Shown: positions 1-5,338 of the stretch, in pieces
How the letters are laid out: the number at the start of each line of letters is the position of its first letter
How positions within the stretch are numbered: position 1 is the stretch's first letter
Assembly (NCBI GenBank): GCA_964456625.1
Contig: CAYWBO010000113.1
Location: 1 to 6,007, forward strand
Length of the DNA stretch: 6,007 nucleotides
Reading direction: 5' to 3'
From: Sulfidibacterium sp964456625
GTDB lineage: Bacteria > Bacteroidota > Bacteroidia > Bacteroidales > F082
The notes under the pieces: generated by a model
What the model saw: the letters and a program-made list of their open reading frames with translations, nothing else
What the model was told of the DNA's origin: nothing
Databases searched by the model: none
Made by a program: the position numbers and the translations under genes

Positions 1-252
1 TGGGTACTGCATAGTTGGCAGTGGGTAACACCCGGGTTAAGCCTGGGTACTGAAAAGTTGTCAGTGGGTAATGCCCGGGTTAAGATTGGGTAGCCCGTAG
101 TTGACGTTGGGTAGCAGCGGCATTTTGTAACTAAGCCAGGGCAAAGCGTAACTATTGCCGGTCAAAGTGCAACGAAAGCATGAAGGGGCGTAACTTTCGT
201 CAGTCAACTCTCAACCGGAGCCCGGAAATTTTTAACGAAAGCAGGGGTGAGC
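1..252. repeat. Degenerate tandem repeat array, 21-22 bp period, about 12 units
   Basis: A GTA-type anchor recurs at positions 4, 25, 47, 68, 90 and 111 (steps of 21, 22, 21, 22, 21), each time inside TGGGTA. After a short 16 bp step the anchor continues at 127, 148, 169, 190, 211 and 232, exactly 21 bp apart, as GTAACT, GTAACT, GCAACG, GTAACT, TCAACC and TTAACG. In the second half, AAC at unit positions 3-5 and G at position 14 are present in all six units; a rough consensus is GTAACNAAAGCCGGGCAAAG. In the first half, units pair into a higher-order 43 bp repeat (1-43 and 44-86 match at 36 of 43 bases). The array runs to the left window edge and may extend beyond it. It fades after 252. I see no CRISPR-like repeat/spacer structure, and the function is unknown. 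Confidence 0.8.
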
Positions 253-355
253 CCTTCTCAAAGTCTGTTTCCGGCACCCCCCATTATGATATGGAAGCTT
301 TGTGGCAAGCTCTACTCAGTTCAGAGGTGAATGAAAATGAATCTTGTTCTATTTT

Positions 356-399
356 GAGATTGCTTCTTCCTTGCCGTGGGCGAGATCATCGCAATGACG
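356..399. repeat. Dispersed palindrome-like element (GAGATTGC...GCAATGACG)
   Basis: The segment begins GAGATTGCTTCTTCC and ends ATCGCAATGACG. Its ends are inverted: ATTGC at 358-362 can pair with GCAAT at 391-395. The pattern matches a short dispersed repeat I recall from many unrelated bacterial genomes, with ends reading CGTCATTGCGA and GCAATCTC on the opposite strand. The middle here (GCCGTGGGCGAGATC) differs from the usual centre, so this copy may be decayed. The family assignment rests on memory of the end motifs, not on a search. Confidence 0.5.
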
Positions 400-443
400 T
401 TTTCTTTTATAGAAGTTTTATCGTAACATTCCAATAATGGCAC

Positions 444-476
444 GCGCTACCCACCTGCGGGCGGTCAGGTAAGCGC
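444..476. repeat. GC-rich imperfect hairpin downstream of the DUF4242 gene
   Basis: GCGCT (444-448) pairs with AGCGC (472-476), ACC (449-451) with GGT (468-470), and ACC (453-455) with GGT (463-465), leaving a bulged A471, a small internal loop and the apical loop TGCGGGC. That gives 11 base pairs. It begins 21 bp past the DUF4242 stop codon in the direction of that gene's transcription. No T-run follows it on the minus strand, so it is not a canonical intrinsic terminator. It may stabilise the 3' end of the mRNA, or be a REP-like dispersed palindrome. Confidence 0.5.
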
Positions 477-497
477 GCGTCGGTTTGGTTGTTGCGG

Positions 498-770
498 TCA
501 TTCTGCCGTGGCAGGATCGATGATGGTCGAAATTTCCGTGACCACATTGGCGGGAAATCCGCCCTGCTTGGCATGTTCACGGATCATTTCCTCGTTGGGC
601 GCGATGTAGACGCAATAGATCTTGTCGTCTGTCACGTAACTGTGAACCCATTGTATTTGCGGTCCCATTTTGCTTAACACCCCGCAGGAAGTCTGCGAAA
701 TGGCTTTGAGCTGATCAGAAGTCAGGTTGCCAGCACCCGGAACTTCTCTTTCTATTAAGTATTTTGGCAT
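498..770 (-). CDS. DUF4242 domain protein (SCO4226-like nickel-binding family)
   Basis: This is a 90-residue cytoplasmic protein with no signal peptide or membrane segment. It fills essentially one DUF4242 domain: MPKYLIEREVPGAG at the N-terminus, QWVHSYVTDDKIYCVYIAP at residues 40-58, then REHAKQGGFPANVV at 64-77 and IDPATA near the end. The family's structural representative, Streptomyces SCO4226, is a small ferredoxin-like-fold protein that binds nickel; metal binding here is inferred. Candidate ligands are His43, Cys53 and His66. I start at the ATG at 768-770 because MPKYLIERE is where family members normally begin and a GGAAG lies about 15 bases upstream. An in-frame ATG at 843-845 would add 25 lysine- and serine-rich residues that do not look like part of the domain. 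The gene lies 91 bp downstream of the GNAT gene on the same strand (16 bp if the long start is used), so the two are probably co-transcribed. The physiological role is unknown. Confidence 0.85.
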   Translation of the reverse strand: MPKYLIEREVPGAGNLTSDQLKAISQTSCGVLSKMGPQIQWVHSYVTDDKIYCVYIAPNEEMIREHAKQGGFPANVVTEISTIIDPATAE

Positions 771-861
771 AGTTTTTAGTTTAGTCTTCCTACTCGTATG
801 GCTTTTCGGTGACGCCCCGTTTTTTTGAATGGTTTCCGGCTCCATCTTAGTTCATGGTTCT

Positions 862-1353
862 TTAGTTCGCAGATTTTAATTCATAGATGTATTCTGTGAT
901 TTCTTTTTTCCGTTCGGCGGCATAACCTGTATCCTGGCCGATGCGGACAAAACCGCAGCGCTCCAGCACCTTTTGCGATCCGGTGTTGTCGAAAGCCGTA
1001 CGCCCGCAGATCGGGCGGGTTTTTACGATTTCGAGGAACGCCCGCAGCGCCCCGGTGGCGATGCCCTGTCCCCAAAACCGGCGGTCGATCCAGTAAGTGA
1101 TCTCGGCGTCGCCTTCCATCACGAATTTGGCAATGCTGCCGGCAATCTCCTTGCCGAACCAGATGGTGCGCTGGGTGACGGAAGGGTCCTGCAACAGGGC
1201 CGTATATTTTTTTATATAACCCGCCTTGTCGTCGCGGTCGCCCGACATAAATGCAGCCATATGCCTGGCCGTTTCATCGCGCTGGAACTGATACAACAGT
1301 TCCAGTTCCGAAAAAAGGGTGGTTTTCAGTACAATTTTCTGAGGTTCATTCAT
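862..1353 (-). CDS. GNAT family N-acetyltransferase (RimJ/RimL-like)
   Basis: This 163-residue cytoplasmic enzyme is predicted to transfer the acetyl group of acetyl-CoA to an amine; the substrate cannot be told from the sequence. Strands around residues 64-90 (WFGKEIAGSIAKF, then AEITYWID) lead into the acetyl-CoA binding motif A, RRFWGQGIATGALRAFL at 91-107, where the Q-G-I-A-T-G loop would hold the pyrophosphate. Motif B follows as FDNTGSQKVLERCGF at 121-135, with the Asn, Ser and Gly-Phe typical of RimJ/RimL-type GNATs. Length matches a single-domain GNAT. I chose the ATG at 1351-1353 (MNEPQKIVLK) because AAGAAAAG lies just upstream and the domain begins within ten residues. An upstream in-frame ATG at 1405-1407 would add 18 residues that look non-domain (MFRVVMGSNETAETNKKS). 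The gene is divergent from the DUF5686 gene and leads into the DUF4242 gene. The role could be protein, peptide or antibiotic acetylation. Confidence 0.88.
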   Translation of the reverse strand: MNEPQKIVLKTTLFSELELLYQFQRDETARHMAAFMSGDRDDKAGYIKKYTALLQDPSVTQRTIWFGKEIAGSIAKFVMEGDAEITYWIDRRFWGQGIATGALRAFLEIVKTRPICGRTAFDNTGSQKVLERCGFVRIGQDTGYAAERKKEITEYIYELKSAN

Positions 1354-1422
1354 ACTTTTCTTGTTTGTTTCTGCAGTTTCATTGCTTCCCATCACAACCC
1401 GGAACATCTTCCGAGGTTAATT

Positions 1423-1453
1423 TTTGTTAAACGGGCACACTAATGTACAGTTT
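1423..1453 (+). promoter_or_regulatory. Possible Bacteroidota-type promoter for the DUF5686 gene
   Basis: TTTG at 1423-1426 is followed after 19 bases by TACAGTTT at 1446-1453, which loosely resembles the Bacteroidota -33 TTTG / -7 TAnnTTTG arrangement with one base out of register. Transcription would start near 1460 and leave a leader of about 50 bases before the ATG at 1514. The -7 match is imperfect, so this is only a candidate. A sigma70-like TATACT at 1459-1464 has no matching -35 element. Confidence 0.22.
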
Positions 1454-1513
1454 TCCGTTATACTATCCATATTCCTTCTAAATAATTGAAATAATCATCA
1501 CGAAAACATATTC

Positions 1514-4069
1514 ATGAGGACCCTGCCAAAGAAATACATTCTTATCCACAGCTTTCTGGCATCGCTGTTGTTCATTGCGCCGAAACTGCAGGCGCAGAAA
1601 ACCGTTCACATCAGCGGCAGGATCTACGACGACATCAGCAAAAAACCGCTGCCGTTTGCCAATGTCGTTTTGGTGGGAAGAAACCAGGGCGCGATCACCA
1701 ATTACAAAGGCTGTTATGAGTTTAACGTCGTGCCCGGGGCAACAGACAGGATCGAAGCGCAGACGGTCGGTTACCGCACGCAGACCAAAACGATCGCTCT
1801 GAACGGGCAACAGGTCATCAATTTCGCCATGCAACCGGAAAGCCTGAATCTGAACGAGGTGGTGGTGAACGGCCGGCGGCAGCGATACCGGAACAAAAAC
1901 AATCCCGCAGTGGCGCTGATCCGCCATGTGATCCGCAACAAACGGATGAACCGGAAGGGGAGCCTGAATTATTATCAGTACGACAAGTACGACAAGGTGG
2001 AATTTTCGCTGAACCCTGCCGACGAAAAGATCCTGAAAAATAACATCTTCCGGAAATTTCATTTTGTCTTTCATTATGCCGACACTTCCGGCCTCGACGG
2101 CCGGGTGTATCTGCCGGTGTTTTTAAAGGAAACCGCCGCGAAAGTTTACTACCGTAGCGCACCGAAAGCACAAAAGGAATACATCACCGGGGTTAAAATG
2201 TCCGAATTTCCGCCTTTCATCGACAAACAGGGGTTTGATGAGGAGCTGAACAAACTGTTTCAGAACATCGACATTTACGACAACAACATCTTCCTGCTTA
2301 CCAACCAGTTTGTAAGTCCGATTTCCAACCTCGCGCCACAGGTTTACAAATTCCATATCATCGACACGGTGAACGTGGCCAGGTACCGCTGCATCAACGT
2401 GGCCTTCGAACCCAGAAACAAAGCCGACTTTGCCTTTTCGGGCCATCTGTACATCACGGATGATCCGCGGTATGCCGTGGTGAAAGCCCTTATGAGCATC
2501 CCCAAAGGCATCAACCTGGATTTTGTCCGAAGGCTGCAGTTTTCGCAGGAATTCCAATACGTCGACAACAAGATCTGGATGCGCTCGGCGGATCAGATGA
2601 CGATTGATTTCAATCTTGTCAAAAACGGTCCGGGCATGCAGGGCAAAAAGACGGACTACTACGATCATTATGTGCTGAACCAACGGCAAAACGATACGAT
2701 TTACGCCGGGATCAGCAAAAAGATCCTGTTGCCGGATGCCTCCGCACAGCCCCCCGCATTCTGGGCGAAAAACCGGACCGGGCCGTTGCAGCAGGAAGAA
2801 AAGAATATCTACGTAATGTCGGACACCATCCGGAAAATGCCGGCCTACAAAAGATCGGTGAACCTGATGATGCTGCTCGACGAAGGCTACTGGAACTTCG
2901 GCAAGATCGACCTGGGCCCGGTGAACTCGTTTTTCGGTTTTAACAGCGTGGAAGGGCGTATCCTGCGCCTGTCGGGAAGAACCAGCCCGCAGTTCAACAA
3001 GCGCTTCCGGCTCAGCGGGAATGTGGCGTATGGTTTCCAGGACAAAAAATACAAATACGGCGCCACGGCGCTGTGGTCGCTGAACCACATCGCCCTGAAT
3101 GCCCATCCGACACAGACGCTGTCGGTAACCTACCAGAACCAGACAAAGTTTCCCGGTATGGACATGCAGTTGGTAAGCCCGAACAATTTCTTTTTGTCTT
3201 TCAAAAGGGGCGTGGCCGACAAGATCCTGTACTATCAGCTCTTTGCCATCGAGCATTATGTGAAGTGGGGCGACGGATTTTCAACACGGCTGACGCTGCG
3301 GCACCGGGTGGAACATCCCGGCGGCAGCTGGCAGTTCAATGCCGGCGGTTACCCGCTGGACCGGCTTACTTCCAGCGAAGCCTCGCTCCTGATCCGTTTT
3401 GCACCCGACGAAAAATACTACCAGGGCATGGATTACCGGACGCCCATCGTTACACGGTATCCCGTGCTGCAACTGGATTTTACGCAGGGATTTAAAAATG
3501 TCCTCCAATCAAATTTCAGTTACAGCAAACTGAGCCTGTCTGTTTTCAAGCGGTTTTATTTCGGTTTGTTCGGCTATCTGGACTCGGATGTGGAAGCAGG
3601 GCAGGTGTTCGGCAATCATATTCCGTATCCGCTGTTGTATCTCCACCGTGCCAACCAGAGTTTCTCGTTTCAGCCTTATTCTTACAACATGATGAACTTT
3701 CTGGAGTTTGTCAGCGACCGGTATGCGGCCTACTTCGGGGAATATCATTTCAACGGCTTCCTGTTCAACCAGATCCCGTTGTTAAAAAAGCTCAAGCTGC
3801 GGACCATCGTTTCTTTTAAGGCACTTTACGGGAACCTCAGCAATGCCAACAATCCGAATGTCACACCCGGTCTGATGCCTTTCCCGGCGGATGCCAACGG
3901 AAACCCGACCACTTTTACGCTGAAAGGAAGGCCGTATATGGAGGCCAGCGTAGGGATCGGCAATATCTTTCAGCTTTTCCGCGTGGACCTCGTAAAAAGG
4001 CTCAGTTACCTCAACAACCCGAATGTAACGCAGTACGGTATCAGGATCAGTTTTAAAGTGGATTTTTGA
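1514..4069 (+). CDS. DUF5686 outer-membrane protein with carboxypeptidase-regulatory-like domain
   Basis: This 851-residue protein belongs to the Bacteroidota group usually named DUF5686 and carboxypeptidase-like regulatory domain-containing protein. Residues 1-27 are a Sec signal peptide: lysines at 6-7, a hydrophobic core to about residue 22, and a likely cut after LQA. Residues 31-107 form the beta-sandwich regulatory-like domain (VHISGRIYDDISKKPLPFAN, then NYKGCYEFNV), the domain that also precedes SusC-type receptors. LNEVVVNG at 113-120 closely resembles the segment that follows it in SusC-like proteins. No TonB-dependent receptor plug follows; instead comes the DUF5686 region (NNPAVALIRHVI, YYQYDKYDKVEF) and then a long C-terminal half rich in alternating aromatic strands, ending YGIRISFKVDF with a terminal Phe as in outer-membrane beta-barrels. 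Length is typical of the family. There is no Shine-Dalgarno sequence before the ATG, only A-rich sequence. The gene stands alone on its strand and converges on the cupin gene. Function is unknown; a barrel with a periplasmic domain is the structural inference. Confidence 0.93.
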   Translation: MRTLPKKYILIHSFLASLLFIAPKLQAQKTVHISGRIYDDISKKPLPFANVVLVGRNQGAITNYKGCYEFNVVPGATDRIEAQTVGYRTQTKTIALNGQQVINFAMQPESLNLNEVVVNGRRQRYRNKNNPAVALIRHVIRNKRMNRKGSLNYYQYDKYDKVEFSLNPADEKILKNNIFRKFHFVFHYADTSGLDGRVYLPVFLKETAAKVYYRSAPKAQKEYITGVKMSEFPPFIDKQGFDEELNKLFQNIDIYDNNIFLLTNQFVSPISNLAPQVYKFHIIDTVNVARYRCINVAFEPRNKADFAFSGHLYITDDPRYAVVKALMSIPKGINLDFVRRLQFSQEFQYVDNKIWMRSADQMTIDFNLVKNGPGMQGKKTDYYDHYVLNQRQNDTIYAGISKKILLPDASAQPPAFWAKNRTGPLQQEEKNIYVMSDTIRKMPAYKRSVNLMMLLDEGYWNFGKIDLGPVNSFFGFNSVEGRILRLSGRTSPQFNKRFRLSGNVAYGFQDKKYKYGATALWSLNHIALNAHPTQTLSVTYQNQTKFPGMDMQLVSPNNFFLSFKRGVADKILYYQLFAIEHYVKWGDGFSTRLTLRHRVEHPGGSWQFNAGGYPLDRLTSSEASLLIRFAPDEKYYQGMDYRTPIVTRYPVLQLDFTQGFKNVLQSNFSYSKLSLSVFKRFYFGLFGYLDSDVEAGQVFGNHIPYPLLYLHRANQSFSFQPYSYNMMNFLEFVSDRYAAYFGEYHFNGFLFNQIPLLKKLKLRTIVSFKALYGNLSNANNPNVTPGLMPFPADANGNPTTFTLKGRPYMEASVGIGNIFQLFRVDLVKRLSYLNNPNVTQYGIRISFKVDF

Positions 4070-4086
4070 CCCCAGCAAGGTCGAAA
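4064..4086. terminator. Weak stem-loop between converging genes
   Basis: TTTTGACC (4064-4071) can pair with GGTCGAAA (4079-4086), with one T-G wobble and a 7-base loop, CCAGCAA. It spans the DUF5686 stop codon and the whole 17 bp gap before the cupin stop. No T-run follows on either strand, so it is not a classical intrinsic terminator. Its placement between two converging stop codons is the only reason to list it as a possible bidirectional end point. Confidence 0.2.
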
Positions 4087-4590
4087 CTATTCGCCTTCCC
4101 GGAGCTTTTTCCACCGCTCCGGCATATCTTCTTCACCCTGAAAGTAATGTACAGCGGATTCTTTCTTAAAAATATCCATCGTGGGCAGGATGTTGATCTT
4201 TCCTGAATCGGGATATTCGGAAACATCCACATCGAAGAACGTCCGGATATCCAGGTAGGCGCAGGGCTCATCGCCATGATTGAAAAACTGATGGGCGCCG
4301 GTGGCTCCCTTTTCGAAGAACACGAGGTCGCCGGCCGAAACAATTTCAAAACCTTCGGGCATACGGACCGTCATGCTGCCGGAAGTCACCATCATCAGCT
4401 CTTCCGCATGCCGGTGAAAATGGTACGGGAAAGAGAACTGTCCGGGATTCAGTATCCTGAGATCGAAGACCAGGTTCTCGGAACCGGCGGCTTTCGATAA
4501 CCTGGGAGAAGCCGTAAGCAGGTCGTAGTGTTCCACTCTGTGCTCATCGTGTTTGTATCGAAGGTCTTTACTTTTAATGATTGTTGCCAT
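4087..4590 (-). CDS. Cupin domain protein
   Basis: This is a 167-residue single-cupin protein with no signal peptide. Cupin motif 1 is visible from Gly50: GQFSFPYHFHRHAEELMMV, with His57, His59, His61, Glu63 and Glu64 as candidate metal ligands, followed by the Gly71 turn. Motif 2 is GDLVFFEKGATGAHQFFNHG at 88-106, with His100 as the remaining ligand and Asn104 in its usual place; Lys94 stands where proline is common. The metal site looks intact, so it may be an enzyme (isomerase, dioxygenase or similar) or a small-molecule sensor; the sequence does not decide. After the barrel a 45-residue tail (EYPDSGKINILP, then VHYFQGEEDMPERWKKL) is recognisable from one cupin subgroup but has no known role to me. 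The ATG lies 7 bp after the stop of the upstream DUF6090 gene, which fits membership of the same operon. A CCGGAGC/GCTCCGG inverted repeat (4099-4105 and 4116-4122) lies in its last codons. Confidence 0.9.
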   Translation of the reverse strand: MATIIKSKDLRYKHDEHRVEHYDLLTASPRLSKAAGSENLVFDLRILNPGQFSFPYHFHRHAEELMMVTSGSMTVRMPEGFEIVSAGDLVFFEKGATGAHQFFNHGDEPCAYLDIRTFFDVDVSEYPDSGKINILPTMDIFKKESAVHYFQGEEDMPERWKKLREGE

Positions 4591-4597
4591 AATGATC

Positions 4598-5338
4598 TTA
4601 TTTGTTGTTTTGATTCAATGATTTCCGGATCGTTTTGATCATGTCCTGATTGATCTTTTGAACGGACCGGATCGCCTGGTTCATGCCCAGTGCATAATTT
4701 CCCATGATGCGGTTTTTGACTTTGAAATTCCGGAGTGCTTTTTTCAAATCCGGTTTTTTAAACCTGTATTCCTCAGGAGTATTGGGGAAAACGATATTCG
4801 GAATGGATGAATAATACAAATTCGCGCTTTCCGAACTCAGCTGTTCGTAAAGCCCTTCATCCTCGTCTTTGAAGTTGGCATACTCGTGATAGGTCTTCAG
4901 TATTTGCCTGCGGAGTGCGACATTCCGTATGACGCCAATATTTCCCGTGCTTTTCATTTCATCCAATGTTGTGGTCACCGGGTCGAAATGGAGCCTCACG
5001 TCCACCTGCATAAAAAAGAAATCAATTAGGGAATCGTTGGGATAATTGTGTCCATTGTAGTACGCCATGATGGCTTGTTTGGCATGCACCTGCCGGTCCG
5101 ACAGTTTCTGTTCCCGCTGCAACGCCAGAGAGTCGGTTCTGAGATCCTGCAACAAATCCTGTAAATACTGCTTTTCAAGATTGCGGTCTTTGCGCTGCTG
5201 GTTCCAGTTGTTCACCTGCAGGGCGATGAGAATGCCGATGACCACCAGCAGAATTTCACCTACGGCATAGCGAAGGTACTTGGCAACGCTGTTTTCAGCG
5301 GCCAATTGTTTGCGGACGTTTCTAAAGATCTTAGGCAT
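4598..5338 (-). CDS. DUF6090 family membrane protein
   Basis: This 246-residue protein matches the DUF6090 pattern. A short basic N-terminus (MPKIFRNVRKQL) leads into the family's near-invariant segment at residues 21-46, including one transmembrane helix (GEILLVVIGILIALQVNNWN at 27-46). A charged, probably helical or coiled-coil stretch follows at 47-95 (KDRNLEKQYLQDLLQDLRTD), then a second conserved patch at 126-150, where EMKSTGNIGVIRNVALRR corresponds to the family's L-K-S-x-G...I-x-N...L-R motif. A lysine-rich tail ends LNQNNK. Topology is probably one N-terminal inner-membrane anchor; I cannot say which side the soluble part faces. The start ATG overlaps the last 8 bp of the upstream DUF6090 gene (ATGCCTAA), and no ribosome binding site is visible, so translational coupling is likely. 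The cupin gene follows after 7 bp. The family has no established function. Confidence 0.9.
   Translation of the reverse strand: MPKIFRNVRKQLAAENSVAKYLRYAVGEILLVVIGILIALQVNNWNQQRKDRNLEKQYLQDLLQDLRTDSLALQREQKLSDRQVHAKQAIMAYYNGHNYPNDSLIDFFFMQVDVRLHFDPVTTTLDEMKSTGNIGVIRNVALRRQILKTYHEYANFKDEDEGLYEQLSSESANLYYSSIPNIVFPNTPEEYRFKKPDLKKALRNFKVKNRIMGNYALGMNQAIRSVQKINQDMIKTIRKSLNQNNK
5201..5278 (-). repeat. Conserved transmembrane-coding block, copy 1
   Basis: This 78 bp block encodes residues 21-46 of the complete DUF6090 protein. It matches 5922-5999 in the neighbouring paralogue at 69 of 78 bases, including an unbroken 27-base match at its left end. It is a conserved gene segment, not a mobile repeat. 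Confidence 0.85.

Noticed and set aside
1..120. CRISPR array
   Set aside because: The units are contiguous and every part is degenerate; there are no constant repeats separated by unrelated spacers of constant length, and no cas genes nearby.
180..437. Plus-strand 85-codon open frame
   Set aside because: It is composed of the right half of the 21 bp array plus a read-through of the GAGATTGC...GCAATGACG element (the L-R-L-L-L-P-C-R-G-R-D-H-R-N-D stretch). It has no recognisable domain and no ribosome binding site, so it looks like a chance frame.
973..1443. Plus-strand frame of 156 codons opposite the GNAT gene
   Set aside because: The opposite strand carries clear GNAT motifs A and B in the right order; this frame has no domain and is a shadow.
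1457..1513. Minus-strand promoter for the GNAT gene (TATGTTTT near 1501-1511, TATAAC-like near 1459-1464)
   Set aside because: The TAnnTTTG-like box has its nearest TTTG at only 16 bp, shorter than the usual spacing, and the other box has no partner, so neither is supportable.
2123..3256. Long minus-strand open frame (377 codons) inside the DUF5686 gene
   Set aside because: It lies wholly antisense to a well-supported gene, has no recognisable motif, and its low-complexity V/R/H-rich translation is typical of an antisense shadow in GC-balanced coding DNA.
3837..4033. Repeated NNPNVT motif in the DUF5686 protein (residues 779-784 and 834-839)
   Set aside because: Only six residues recur, in two different structural contexts near the C-terminus; it is most likely coincidence or loop similarity, not an internal duplication.
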